A stretch of DNA of 64,000 bases. Origin: Dyella sp. S184 (GTDB lineage Bacteria; Pseudomonadota; Gammaproteobacteria; Xanthomonadales; Rhodanobacteraceae). Positions 17,186-26,351 of this stretch are shown piece by piece. A program made the translations under genes and the position numbers. Location of the stretch: the NCBI RefSeq assembly GCF_009766065.1, contig NZ_LMUE01000012.1:124001-188000 (forward strand). Reading direction: 5' to 3'. A model generated the notes under the pieces. That model was not told the DNA's origin. It saw nothing but the letters and a program-made list of their open reading frames with translations, and did not search any database. Position 1 is the first letter of the stretch. Each line of letters starts with the position of its first letter.

Positions 17186-17224
17186 GGTTGCTCGCAAGCC
17201 AAGGAAGCGACTGCAGCAGCATGA

Positions 17225-17977
17225 TTAAGACTCGCGCGATGTACCACGCCGGGGCGTACTGGTTCCGAGTGTGTCACTGGTCAGTGGTGCGCCGGCAGTG
17301 ATCAGCGCGCCACGTTGCTCGGCCAGCGGCAGGCGCAGCATGCAGTCCTCGAAGCGGGCGAGTTTCTGGAATGCCGCAAGAGCCTGGACCTGCGCGACGA
17401 GCGCTGCGCAGCGTGGCCAGCGCACAGCATCAATCGCGTAGCGCACGAATGAGGCCGTGCGGAAAAAGCTGGCGATGCTGATGTCGGCGATCGACAACGG
17501 GCCGAACAGGAAACCGTCTTCCGGCAGCTGGCTTTCCAGGTAGTCCAGCGTGGCGGGAATATCCACTTCGCGCGCGTGCTTCACCACGGCTTCATCGGTG
17601 GTTTCGCCGAAGATATGGCGCCTGATCGCCAACTGATAGAACAGCCGCCAGATCAGCCCGTCGGCCAGACGCGTGTCGGTGTATTCCTCCAGCCAGCGTG
17701 CCTGTGCACGGTCGGCAATGTCAGCCGGATACAACGCTGGCGCGGGATACCTTTCTTCCAGGTACTGGCAGATCACCGAGGAATCATTCAGCACGAAACC
17801 GTCGTCGATCAGCACCGGGATGCGCCGCAGCGGGCTGAGCCGCGAGAACTGGTCGTTGCCGACGAAGGGTGCGATCGGATCGATCTCGTAGTCGATCTCC
17901 TTCAGCTCCAGGCACACCAGCACCTTGCGCACATAGGGCGAGATGTAATTGCCGATGATTCTCAGGCGAGCAGGCAT
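17225..17977 (-). CDS. Glutathione S-transferase family protein
   Basis: A 250-residue protein. The N-terminal thioredoxin-fold domain (MPARLRIIGNYISPYVRKVLVCLELK, ~1-80) holds RRIPVLIDDGFVLNDSSVIC, where IPVL and the D-S pair bind glutathione. The C-terminal all-helical domain is ~90-215. The last ~25 residues are a Thr/Ser/Arg-rich tail. A GGAG-containing site (ACGGAGTC) precedes ATG 17977 by about 8 nt. The substrate is unknown. A palindromic tandem repeat lies directly upstream. Confidence 0.9.
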   Translation of the reverse strand: MPARLRIIGNYISPYVRKVLVCLELKEIDYEIDPIAPFVGNDQFSRLSPLRRIPVLIDDGFVLNDSSVICQYLEERYPAPALYPADIADRAQARWLEEYTDTRLADGLIWRLFYQLAIRRHIFGETTDEAVVKHAREVDIPATLDYLESQLPEDGFLFGPLSIADISIASFFRTASFVRYAIDAVRWPRCAALVAQVQALAAFQKLARFEDCMLRLPLAEQRGALITAGAPLTSDTLGTSTPRRGTSRES

Positions 17978-17988
17978 CGAACGACTCC

Positions 17989-18105
17989 GTTTACGGCAAG
18001 CAAAGGTAGAGCTGCACTGCTTGCGGCAAGCAAGACATGGTTACGCCGCTTGCGGCCAGCAAGATATGGCTTTGCCGCTTGTGGCAAGCAGAATGTGGTT
18101 TCGCT
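17989..18105. repeat. Four imperfect 29-30-bp tandem repeats with palindromic core
   Basis: Units at 17989-18018, 18019-18047, 18048-18076 and 18077-18105. Each carries a GCTTGCGGCAAGCA-like core, and in the second unit TGCTTGC-G-GCAAGCA is a perfect palindrome; a divergent ATGGTTTCGCC-like half follows. Repeats are directly adjacent with no spacers. They occupy the leader or promoter of the GST gene (start 17977). Confidence 0.8.
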
Positions 18106-18168
18106 GCGTGTTACAGGGCAATCAGCCTGAGCGAGGTCGCGGCCAGACGTCAAGCGGAAGACTATGCT

Positions 18169-18573
18169 TCAAGAATTTACGTTTAGATGTACGACAGGCA
18201 GCGCCGGGATCGGCGTCGGCGAGCCGTTGGAATCCAGCGCGATCATCACGAAGCGACCGGTGGTGCACACACGGCGATCGCCGCTGAGCAGATCTTCGGC
18301 GGTCATCTCTACCTCGACGTGCATCGAGCTGCGGCCGACATTGACCACGCTGGCGACCAGTTCCACCAGTTGGCCCGTACGCACCGGCACGCGGAAGCTC
18401 ACCTCTTCGGATCGCGCGGTGACCACGGTGCGTCGTGCGTAACGCGAGGCGACGATGAAGGCGGCCTTGTCCATCCACGCCAGTGCCTGGCCGCCGAACA
18501 GCGTGCCGAGGTGGTTGGTGTGGTCCGGGAAAACCATTTCGAGCAGGCGGGCTTCGGTTTGGGCAGTCGTCAT
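18169..18573 (-). CDS. Acyl-CoA thioesterase, hotdog fold (YciA-like)
   Basis: A 134-residue single hotdog domain. MVFPDHTNHLGTLFGGQALAWMDKAAFIVA is the catalytic region (conserved N/H, then GG and D), followed by ARSEEVSFRVPVRTGQLVEL. It hydrolyses acyl-CoA to free acid and CoA in the cytoplasm. The chosen start is MTTAQTEARL at 18573; an ATG 15 bp upstream (18588) is possible and neither has a clear ribosome-binding site. Confidence 0.92.
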   Translation of the reverse strand: MTTAQTEARLLEMVFPDHTNHLGTLFGGQALAWMDKAAFIVASRYARRTVVTARSEEVSFRVPVRTGQLVELVASVVNVGRSSMHVEVEMTAEDLLSGDRRVCTTGRFVMIALDSNGSPTPIPALPVVHLNVNS

Positions 18574-18802
18574 GGGGTCGCATTGCATGGTGGGAAGTGT
18601 GGCTGGCGGCAGTACTTGGTGGCGCCAGCGGAGAAGTGCGGCGCCAGTCTAGTTTGTTTGCGGCAAACGGCGTGATCGCGTAGTCGCATGGACCTCTGGC
18701 ATGGGTAGCCGGGGGCCGTATCGCGTTAGCATCGTGCGGATAGGGTGCGGAGCCGGCCATCGGGCCGCTCTGACGCCATCCGGTTTCCCGTGGGAGAAAT
18801 GC

Positions 18803-21142
18803 ATGCATTCGATGATCGGCAAGTCGTGTCTGTCCGGTATGGTGGTGATGGGGTTGTTCTCGAGTGGCGTGGTCGCCGCGCAGGGCAGCACCTTGAGTGC
18901 GAGCGACTACGCGCAGGCGGAACGCTTCATGGTTTACAACACCGCGCCGCTGGTCGATCACGACGTGCACCGAGTGAAGTGGCTGGACGACACCCACTTC
19001 TGGTATCGCGACCACGATGTCCGTGGCGATCACGTCATGCTGATGGACGCGACCACCGGCAAGGTCGCGCCGGCGTTCGACCAGGCCAAGCTGGCCGCCG
19101 CGCTGGGCAAGGCCAGCGGCCAGCCGCTAGACACGAAGAAACTTCCACCGCTGCTCGATTACAGCGTGAAGCCGGATGGACGTTACGACGTCGACCTCGG
19201 CGGCAAGCATTACCTGTGCGACCTCAAGGGCACCGGCGAGTGCACCGACGCGGCGAAACTGGTGAAGACCGGCAGCGAGCCGGGGCTGCTGTCGCCGGAC
19301 AAGAAGACCGAAGCCTTCATCCGCGACTGGAACCTGTGGCTGCGTGACGTAGCGACCGGCAAGGAAACCCAGCTGACCACCGACGGCGTGAAGGACTTCG
19401 GTTACGCCACCGACAATGCCGGCTGGATCCATACCGACCGTTCCGTGCTGAACTGGTCGCCGGACTCGACCAAGATCGCCACCTACCAGCAGGACCAGCG
19501 CGGCGTGGGCGAGATGTACACCGTGCGCACGAAGGTCGGCCACCCTGAGCTGGACGCGTGGAAATATCCGCTGCCCGGCGACAAGAAGGTGTTCATGATC
19601 GAGCCGGTGGTGATCGACGTGGCCTCGCGCAAGATGGTGCGCCTGCAACTGCCGCCGCAACAGCGCCTGTCCAGCCTGTGCGACGACATCAGCTGCAGCA
19701 GCGACGGCCATTGGGACGACCTGCAGTGGGCGCCGGACAGCCGGACCCTGGCGCTGGTGACCACCTCGCGCGACCGCAAGCACGAATGGTTCCGCGTGGC
19801 CGATGCCGCGACCGGCGCCGTGCGCACCGCGTTCGACGAGAGCGTCAAGGATTACTTCGAAAGCGGCATGGACACCGCCAACTGGCAGTACCTGCCCAAG
19901 ACCAACGAGGCGATCTGGTTCTCCGAGCGCAACGATTGGGGCAACCTGTACCTGTACAGCCTCGCCAGCGGCAAGCTCGAGCATGCGATCACCAGCGGCG
20001 AGGGCAACGTCGTCGACGTGCTGCACCTCGACCGCAAGGCGCGCACGCTGTGGTTCACCGGTGTGGGCCGCGTGTCGGGCGTGAATCCGTACTACCGGCA
20101 GTTCTGGAAAGTCGGTCTCGATGGCGGCCAGTCGGTGCTGCTGACGCCCGAGGACGCCGACCACATCATCAGCATGTCGCCCGACGGCAAGACCTTCGTC
20201 GACAGCTATTCCACGCCCACCGTGCCACCGGTGACCGTGCTGCGTTCGTCGGATGATGGCCACATCATCGCCACCGTGGCGAAGGCCGACATCACGCGCC
20301 TGAAGGCAGCCGGCTGGGTGCCGCCGATCCCGATCACGGTGAAGGCGCGCGACGGCAAGACCGATCTGTACGGCATGATGTTCAAGCCGACGAGCTTCGA
20401 CCCGCACAAGAAGTACCCGATCATCGACTATGTCTATCCCGGCCCGCAGACCGGCTCGGTGCGCGGACGCAGCTTCTTGCCTTCGCGCGGCGACAACCAG
20501 GCGCTGGCCGAGCTCGGCTTCATCGTGGTGGCGATCGACGGCATGGGTACGCCGTGGCGCTCGGCCAGCTTCCATCACACCTGGTACGGCGACATGGGCG
20601 ACAACACGCTGCCCGATCAGGTCAAGGGCATCCAGGAGCTGGCGCAGCGCTATTCGTGGATCGACATCAACCGTGTTGGCATCTGGGGCCATTCCGGTGG
20701 CGGCAACACCACCGCCGACGCGATGTTCCGCTACCCCGACTTCTTCAAGGTCGGTTGGGCCGAGAGTGGCAACCACGACAACCGCAACTACGAGAACGAC
20801 TGGGGCGAGAAGTACCAGGGTCTGCTGGTGACCAACAAGGACGGCAGCACCAACTACGACAACCAGGCCAACCAGGACATGGCGAAGAACCTCAAGGGGC
20901 GCCTGATGCTGGTGCACGGCACGATCGATGACAACGTACCGCTGGGCGAGACCATGCTGGTGGCCGATGCGCTGATCAAGGCCAACAAGGATTTCGACAT
21001 GCTGATCATCCCCAACGTCCACCACGGTTATGCGGCCGCCACGCCGTACGCCACGCGCCGGCGCTGGGACTACTTCGTGCACAACCTCGCCGGTGACACC
21101 CCGCCGAAAGAGTACGAATTGAAGGCGTGGCCCTGGATGTGA
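18803..21142 (+). CDS. Secreted S9 prolyl oligopeptidase, dipeptidyl-peptidase IV-like
   Basis: A 779-residue exported serine peptidase. The signal peptide spans ~1-28 (ending GVVAAQG). The beta-propeller DPP4_N domain is ~70-510. The alpha/beta hydrolase peptidase domain (~560-779) has nucleophile GHSGGG near residue 630, Asp in HGTIDDNVP near 710 and His in VHHGYAAA near 740. It cleaves X-Pro/X-Ala dipeptides from peptide N-termini in the periplasm. ATG 18803 follows GGGAGA and is the start before the signal peptide; an earlier in-frame ATG at 18701 is not used. Peptide degradation would suit a TBDR-rich organism. Confidence 0.95.
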   Translation: MHSMIGKSCLSGMVVMGLFSSGVVAAQGSTLSASDYAQAERFMVYNTAPLVDHDVHRVKWLDDTHFWYRDHDVRGDHVMLMDATTGKVAPAFDQAKLAAALGKASGQPLDTKKLPPLLDYSVKPDGRYDVDLGGKHYLCDLKGTGECTDAAKLVKTGSEPGLLSPDKKTEAFIRDWNLWLRDVATGKETQLTTDGVKDFGYATDNAGWIHTDRSVLNWSPDSTKIATYQQDQRGVGEMYTVRTKVGHPELDAWKYPLPGDKKVFMIEPVVIDVASRKMVRLQLPPQQRLSSLCDDISCSSDGHWDDLQWAPDSRTLALVTTSRDRKHEWFRVADAATGAVRTAFDESVKDYFESGMDTANWQYLPKTNEAIWFSERNDWGNLYLYSLASGKLEHAITSGEGNVVDVLHLDRKARTLWFTGVGRVSGVNPYYRQFWKVGLDGGQSVLLTPEDADHIISMSPDGKTFVDSYSTPTVPPVTVLRSSDDGHIIATVAKADITRLKAAGWVPPIPITVKARDGKTDLYGMMFKPTSFDPHKKYPIIDYVYPGPQTGSVRGRSFLPSRGDNQALAELGFIVVAIDGMGTPWRSASFHHTWYGDMGDNTLPDQVKGIQELAQRYSWIDINRVGIWGHSGGGNTTADAMFRYPDFFKVGWAESGNHDNRNYENDWGEKYQGLLVTNKDGSTNYDNQANQDMAKNLKGRLMLVHGTIDDNVPLGETMLVADALIKANKDFDMLIIPNVHHGYAAATPYATRRRWDYFVHNLAGDTPPKEYELKAWPWM

Positions 21143-21224
21143 GTTCGCCAGTGAGAGCATCAGTATCAGCGGAAGCCTGAGCGGTTCCGCTGATGCTTCA
21201 CCCGGCTGACGCACGCCCTGCCGG

Positions 21225-22439
21225 TCAGTCCGCCCGGGTGGCCACCACCGGCGGTACCGCTGCCGCGCGCAGCGCCGGGCCGAGCACCGCGCCTTGGCCG
21301 AGCAGCCACAGCAGGACGGCGCCGATCGGCAGGTAGAGGAACGGCAGTCGCGGCAGTTCGTAATGCGTCATCAACCACAGGTTGACTGCATAGGCCAGCA
21401 GCATGCCCAGCACGGTGCCACCGCTGACGATCAGGAAATTCTCGGTCTGCACATAACGCAGGATGTCGCCGCGAGTGGCGCCGATGGCGCGGCGAATGCC
21501 GATCGAGCGCCGTCGTTGCTGCACCCAGAAACTGGCGAGGCCGGCGATACCCAGCGCGGTGACGAACAGCAGCCCGGCCGCCGCCGCCAGCAGCAGGCCG
21601 ATCATGGTGCGGTTGCGGCGGAAGTAGTCGTCGCGCAACTGGGTGAAGGTCTGCGATTTTCGCAGGATACGATTGCCATCGAGTTGGTTCAGCACGTCGC
21701 TCGCCTGTTGCAGCACGCGCTCGCGTTCCTGCGGCGCGGTGCGCAGGACATAGCTGATATCCACGGTGTCCGGCAACAGCGGAAGCAGGGTGCTGTACTC
21801 GTTGCCCACGGCCTCGCGCAGCTGCGGCCGCAGCAGATGATCGACCACGCCGACGACGCGTACCGGATTGTCGCCGGGATAGATCTCCTTGCCCAGCGCG
21901 CTCTGACCCGGAAACAACCGCTCGGCCAGCGCGCGGGTAATGATGGTGACCGGTACATGGTTGATGCCGGCCCAGTCATGCGCACTGTCCATCGGCAGGT
22001 ATTCGTCAGGCAGGAAATCGCGCCCCCCGACCAGATGCAGACCCAGCGTTCCGAGCTCGCCCGGGGTGCCGTTGTAGGCGGTGGCGGTGAGGTCGGTTTC
22101 GGCGTTCGGCGTGGTGGCGATGCCATTGCTCCAGTCGTTGCCGTTGAACGGCAGCGCATCGACCGCGGCCACGGATCTCACGCCGGGGATCTGGCGCAGG
22201 GCGGCCACGTCGGCGGCATGTCGGGTCAGTGGATTTTCGTTCTCGTCCAGGCCGATGCTTTCGACCGTCACCAGCTCATCCTCGGCCAGTCCGCTGGGCT
22301 GACGCAGCTGGGCGGTGCGGTTGACGATCATGAACACCACATTGCAGACGATGGCGCAGGTCAGGCCGACCTGCAGCACCAGCAGCAGCACGGTGAGCTT
22401 GTGGCGGGTAAGGCTGGATAGCAGCGGTCGCAGTGGCAT
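21225..22439 (-). CDS. ABC transporter permease, MacB/FtsX type (second of pair)
   Basis: A 404-residue membrane protein with the MacB-type topology: one N-terminal TM helix (~17-38), a periplasmic MacB_PCD domain (~40-265), then three C-terminal TM helices of the FtsX domain (~285-310, 330-355, 370-395). The FtsX signature RRRSIGIRRAIGATRGDILR is near residue 315. A GAGGTGATCC site precedes the ATG, 8 bp after the previous gene. In this family permeases work with a LolD/MacB-like ATPase and often an HlyD adaptor; neither is present here. The operon ends with this gene, facing the convergent S9 peptidase. Confidence 0.9.
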   Translation of the reverse strand: MPLRPLLSSLTRHKLTVLLLVLQVGLTCAIVCNVVFMIVNRTAQLRQPSGLAEDELVTVESIGLDENENPLTRHAADVAALRQIPGVRSVAAVDALPFNGNDWSNGIATTPNAETDLTATAYNGTPGELGTLGLHLVGGRDFLPDEYLPMDSAHDWAGINHVPVTIITRALAERLFPGQSALGKEIYPGDNPVRVVGVVDHLLRPQLREAVGNEYSTLLPLLPDTVDISYVLRTAPQERERVLQQASDVLNQLDGNRILRKSQTFTQLRDDYFRRNRTMIGLLLAAAAGLLFVTALGIAGLASFWVQQRRRSIGIRRAIGATRGDILRYVQTENFLIVSGGTVLGMLLAYAVNLWLMTHYELPRLPFLYLPIGAVLLWLLGQGAVLGPALRAAAVPPVVATRAD

Positions 22440-22447
22440 GGATCACC

Positions 22448-23752
22448 TCATTGGGTCTTGAGCTGCAGGGCGGGAGCGATGTGGCAGGCGCGCCAGGCCG
22501 GCAGCAGTCCGGCCAGCACGCTGGCGCATACCGCCAGCGCAAACGTGCCGAGCAACATGGCGGCATCCATCTGAGCCAGTTGCGCGTAGCCGTCGGGACG
22601 CTGGCGCACGCTCCACAGGCCGAGCTCGGCGATACCGAGGCCCAGCACGCCGCCGGCCAGCCCGATCACCGACGACTCGATGCCGAACTGCAGGAAGATG
22701 TCACGTCGCCGTGCACCCAAGGCCCGGCGCACGCTGACCTCGCCGCTGCGGCGCAGGAATTTCGCCAGCAGCAGGCCGACGATGTTGAGCATGCATACGC
22801 CGAGAAAACCCAGCGCCAGCCACAGCTGCAGGCGCAGGTCGGAGGGGATCACCTGCTGCCTGGTGAGCCAGTCCATCAGGCCGTAGAGCCGGGCATCTAC
22901 GGGGCGTGGAAAGCGGCCATGCGCCTGCTGATCGCGCCAGTAGTCGCCGAGGAAATCCCGATAGGCGCGTGCCTTGGCCGGGTTGTCCAGCTGAACCCAG
23001 AACTGCAACCAGTTGCAGTGGTCGCTGGTACGGGCATCGCCGCCGTTGCCCCAGCACATGAAATTGCCGACGAAATTGAGCTGCAGATCCAGCGCCGTCT
23101 GCAGCGGCAGGAAAAACTCGTCGGTCTTGCCGAAGGCGCGGTCGTTGACCTGGGTATAGAAGGTCGGCTGCGGATACCAGTCGTCCAGCACGCCGATCAC
23201 GCGGAAGTCGGTGTTCTTCAGTCGCACCGTGCGGCCGATGCTGGGCATGTCACCGAACAACTTGTGGCTGAGCTCGGCGTTGAGCACGATGACCCGCGCG
23301 CGCTGCTCGTCCTCCTGTGCGGTCCAGCCGCCGCCGGCACGGAACGGCACGTCGAACATCGGAAAGAAGTCTGCCGTGACATAGTGTCCGGACTGGAAGA
23401 ACGGTCGCAGCGAACTCTGCAGGGGACGGATTGGCGCCGAACCCGAGGCCATCGCGGCCTGCCGATCCGCGCGATGGGCGCGCAGCAGATTCATCGCATC
23501 CGGCCAGGTCAGGTTGCCGTTGGGCGCACTGTCCTTGGTGGTCTTGCTGCGCACCAGCGGGCGGGCGTCGAGCTGTGGCACAAACAACTGCGCGCTGCGG
23601 CCGGGCAGCGGATCGCCCGACATCACATGCAGCACGGTGATCATGGTCATGCTGGCGCCGATGCCCAGGCCGATGGCGAGGATCATCAGCGCGGTAAGCA
23701 CCTTGCTGCGTTTCAGGCTGCGCAGCGCAAGAGCGAGGTAGTAGCCGAACAT
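22448..23752 (-). CDS. ABC transporter permease, MacB/FtsX type (first of pair)
   Basis: A 434-residue protein with the same layout as its neighbour: N-terminal TM (~15-40), periplasmic MacB_PCD (~45-300), and FtsX with three TMs (~310-430). It carries SGEVSVRRALGARRRDIFLQF, the conserved cytoplasmic loop that contacts the ATPase. ATG 23752 has AGGAGA about 7 nt upstream; 14 upstream codons are excluded. The pair probably forms a heterodimeric mechanotransmission-type transporter (lipoprotein, peptide or antibiotic export), but the ATPase must come from elsewhere. Confidence 0.9.
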   Translation of the reverse strand: MFGYYLALALRSLKRSKVLTALMILAIGLGIGASMTMITVLHVMSGDPLPGRSAQLFVPQLDARPLVRSKTTKDSAPNGNLTWPDAMNLLRAHRADRQAAMASGSAPIRPLQSSLRPFFQSGHYVTADFFPMFDVPFRAGGGWTAQEDEQRARVIVLNAELSHKLFGDMPSIGRTVRLKNTDFRVIGVLDDWYPQPTFYTQVNDRAFGKTDEFFLPLQTALDLQLNFVGNFMCWGNGGDARTSDHCNWLQFWVQLDNPAKARAYRDFLGDYWRDQQAHGRFPRPVDARLYGLMDWLTRQQVIPSDLRLQLWLALGFLGVCMLNIVGLLLAKFLRRSGEVSVRRALGARRRDIFLQFGIESSVIGLAGGVLGLGIAELGLWSVRQRPDGYAQLAQMDAAMLLGTFALAVCASVLAGLLPAWRACHIAPALQLKTQ

Positions 23753-23906
23753 CGTGGAATCTCCTGGCCATCTGCGGACGCAGTTTCCCGGCACCGCCTG
23801 CCGAAACAGGCGGCTCGTTGAGCCTTCGAACTGACTGCCGGCGAAATGGATGGCCGCGTGCGCCGGCAGCGCGCGGGTAACGGCAATCCGGTCGCTGCGG
23901 CGTTAC

Positions 23907-25835
23907 TCAGCGCCGGCTTACGTTCTCGGCCAGGCCTTTCGCCAGTGCTTCGTTCAGCAGCTTGTTCATCGCCTGCTCGGCGTCATGTGCGGCTTGTTGC
24001 TGGCGTTGCTCCAGCGCGTGCTGCTGTTTTTCAAGCCCTGCCTGCTGCGACTCCAAGGTGCGCTGACTGGCATCGAGTTCACTCCGCAATGCCGCGTGGC
24101 GTTGCTCGAGCCGCGCCTGTTCTGCCTCGAGTGTGCGCCGTTGCGCGTCGAGCGCTCGCTTGTCGTCGGTCGTTTGCACTGCCGCTTGTGCCGAGAATTG
24201 CGCCTGTCGCTGTGCTAGCTCGGCCTGCTCCTGGGCGAACCCGGCATCACGCGCGGCCAGGCCGGCCTGCTGGCCGGCAAGCCGGCCCTGTTCGCCCGCA
24301 AGCTGACCTTGCTGGCGTGCCAGTTCGGTCAGCGGTGCATAAATGTTCCTGGCGTGTTCGAGGAATGCCTTGTCGCGAATGATGTAGGCAGCGCTGCCGT
24401 GGCGGAACCACAGCATGGGGGCCTTGTTCGCCTGGTGCAGATCCTTGACCGCGGCGAGGTCGGTATCCGAACCGTTGATTGTGATGGTGTCGCCATCGAA
24501 CAGTGCAAAGCCATCGCTGGCATTGGCGCGGGTGTCGATGTCGATGTGCCGGGCCGAGAAGCCACCGAAGCTCGGCGGAACGGGAGGAGGTGGTGGTGCA
24601 GGGGGCGCCACAGGCGGAAGCGGCGGAAGCGGTGGTGGTGGCGGAGCCAGATGAGTTGGCAATGCGCCCGGCAGCGATGGCATGGCGGGGAGTGCTGCAG
24701 GAGCCGGAGCAGGGTGAGCAGCAGGGGCTGCTGTCACAGCCGTGTCCGGACTTGCCTGTGCCTGATCCGTACTACTTGCGGTGACGCGATAAGGAAGCAC
24801 GCCGGCAAGTGCGACGAGTGCGACGAGTATCCAGCCGCGCGTGCGCGACATGGCGTTGGTGTTTTGCTGCAACATGATCAGTCGCCTCCTGAGGTTCTGG
24901 AATGTTGGAGATGCACCGGCGAGGCCGGAGTGCATGGGATAGGCCACGCCGAGGCGCAACAGCAGGCGCCCGTAATCCTGCGGTGCCGCACTATGCTGCT
25001 GCAGCACCTGCGCATCACAGGCGGCTTCGCGATGAAGTGCGTACTCGCGCATCGCCCACGCCACCAGTGGGTGGAAAAAGAACAGCCGTTGCGCAATCGC
25101 CGGTGCCCAACCCAGCCAGAGATCGCCGCGACGCAGATGGGCTAGCTCGTGGGCGAGCGCCATCGATGATTCTTCCGGCGTCAGTACCTCGTTGGCTGGC
25201 AGCAGGACGCAGGGGTGCCACAGACCGGTTACCTGGGGCGACGTAATCGCATGTGACATGCGCAACTGAGGACAGTGGCGCAAGCCGAGCATGCGGACCT
25301 GCTGTACACACGCTGCCTGCAGCTTTGCATCGTGCAGTGGCGTGGATTCGCGTAGCACCTGGCGCGTTTTCCGCCATTGCCGCGCGACGAGCAGCAACTG
25401 TGCAAGCAGGCCGGCGAGCCACATGGTCACCACAAACGAACGCCAGGGGAACGGGCGCGTCGGCGTCGACGCGTGCGTTGTCGTCTGCGCGGTTGTCATC
25501 GTCGGAGCCGTTGGCAAGGACGGCACGGCAACCTCTGATGGCGTGGCGGCTTCGTCCGATGGCGCGATCGCGGCGATCTGTGGACTGGCCGTTGCTGCGA
25601 TGGGTGCGGGCGGCGATGCCGGAGACAGCAGCGGCAGTTCTACCGGTGTGCTGGCGACCAAGCCGACGATCAACTGCACGCTGAGTATCCACCACAGCAT
25701 GCAGCGGATCGCCGGTGACAATCGCGGCATCCAGCGACCCAGCAGCCATAGCGCGCCGATCAGCAATACCGCCTGCGCGGATGTCCAGGCGAGGCGGACC
25801 AGCAAGGTATCGGTCAGGGTGTGAATCGCGTTCAT
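23907..25835 (-). CDS. M56 (BlaR1/MecR1-like) membrane metallopeptidase with coiled-coil tail
   Basis: A 642-residue protein. TM helices are at ~12-33, ~40-62 and ~130-152, with an Ala/Pro/Thr-rich loop between. The zinc peptidase motif HELAH is near residue 229, with a second Glu ligand in REAACDAQ near 279 and another TM near 335-350. Unlike BlaR1, there is no penicillin-binding sensor domain. Instead comes a Pro-rich stretch (~395-430), a small periplasmic domain (~430-510) and an 130-residue Gln/Ala/Glu coiled coil (~510-640) made of QAGLxxRDAG-like repeats. It starts 1 bp after the blaI-like stop. The expected role is to cleave or inactivate the repressor on an envelope signal. Confidence 0.88.
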   Translation of the reverse strand: MNAIHTLTDTLLVRLAWTSAQAVLLIGALWLLGRWMPRLSPAIRCMLWWILSVQLIVGLVASTPVELPLLSPASPPAPIAATASPQIAAIAPSDEAATPSEVAVPSLPTAPTMTTAQTTTHASTPTRPFPWRSFVVTMWLAGLLAQLLLVARQWRKTRQVLRESTPLHDAKLQAACVQQVRMLGLRHCPQLRMSHAITSPQVTGLWHPCVLLPANEVLTPEESSMALAHELAHLRRGDLWLGWAPAIAQRLFFFHPLVAWAMREYALHREAACDAQVLQQHSAAPQDYGRLLLRLGVAYPMHSGLAGASPTFQNLRRRLIMLQQNTNAMSRTRGWILVALVALAGVLPYRVTASSTDQAQASPDTAVTAAPAAHPAPAPAALPAMPSLPGALPTHLAPPPPPLPPLPPVAPPAPPPPPVPPSFGGFSARHIDIDTRANASDGFALFDGDTITINGSDTDLAAVKDLHQANKAPMLWFRHGSAAYIIRDKAFLEHARNIYAPLTELARQQGQLAGEQGRLAGQQAGLAARDAGFAQEQAELAQRQAQFSAQAAVQTTDDKRALDAQRRTLEAEQARLEQRHAALRSELDASQRTLESQQAGLEKQQHALEQRQQQAAHDAEQAMNKLLNEALAKGLAENVSRR

Positions 25836-25836
25836 C

Positions 25837-26223
25837 TCACGACTCCTTGCGCTTGGACTGCAGCTGCGTGACCAGCGCTTCCAACTGCGCCAGTTCGGTG
25901 TCGGAGACCTCGGCGTGCTCGGACATCCAGGCCACGAACGGCGAGACCGAACCGCTCAGCGTTTTCTCGACAAAGCTGCCGACGGCGCTGCGCATTGCCT
26001 CACCGGGCCCGGTGGCGGTGCTGTAGCGGTACATGCCCTTGACCTGCCGGCGCTTGAGATATCCCTTGCTGCGCAGGCGTTCCATCATGGTCAGCACGGT
26101 GGAGCGCGCCAGTCCGCGCGGCTCGCCGTAGCCGATGGCCACTTCACCTACCGAGGCATGGCCGCATTCGTCGATGTGATGCAGCAGCGCCAGTTCCTGG
26201 TCGCCTATGGTGGATTTGCGCAT
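25837..26223 (-). CDS. BlaI/MecI/CopY-family repressor
   Basis: A 128-residue winged-helix repressor. DNA-binding residues ~1-70 include GLARSTVLTMMERLRSKGYLKRR; the C-terminal helix dimerises (~75-125). Family members bind TACA-N2-TGTA palindromes and are inactivated by the partner M56 protease. Two such palindromes occur just upstream of this gene. It is the first gene of the blaI-M56-permease-permease operon. Confidence 0.93.
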   Translation of the reverse strand: MRKSTIGDQELALLHHIDECGHASVGEVAIGYGEPRGLARSTVLTMMERLRSKGYLKRRQVKGMYRYSTATGPGEAMRSAVGSFVEKTLSGSVSPFVAWMSEHAEVSDTELAQLEALVTQLQSKRKES

Positions 26224-26238
26224 GGCCGGAGGTCCGCG

Positions 26239-26280
26239 TGACTACATATGTAGTCACGCTACGCCATGCTTACACGTGTA
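26239..26280. promoter_or_regulatory. Twin BlaI-type operators
   Basis: Site 1, TGACTACATATGTAGTCA (26239-26256), is a perfect 18-bp palindrome with the TACA-TA-TGTA core. Site 2, TACACGTGTA (26271-26280), is a perfect 10-bp palindrome overlapping a minus-strand TTGACT that could be the -35 box. Both match the known BlaI/MecI operator form TACA-N2-TGTA. They lie 16-57 bp before the repressor start, so autoregulation is expected. Confidence 0.82.
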
Positions 26281-26351
26281 GTCAATAGGCCGGGCGGCAC
26301 TCCCGGCGCTCGCTGCGTGGCACAGCCGGGCCAACCGGCGAACCAGGCGCG

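Noticed and set aside
17989-18105. CRISPR array
   Set aside because: Repeats are directly adjacent with no spacers, and no cas genes are present.
19127-21214. 695-codon open frame antisense to the S9 peptidase
   Set aside because: Shadow frame; catalytic triad and signal peptide are on the plus strand.
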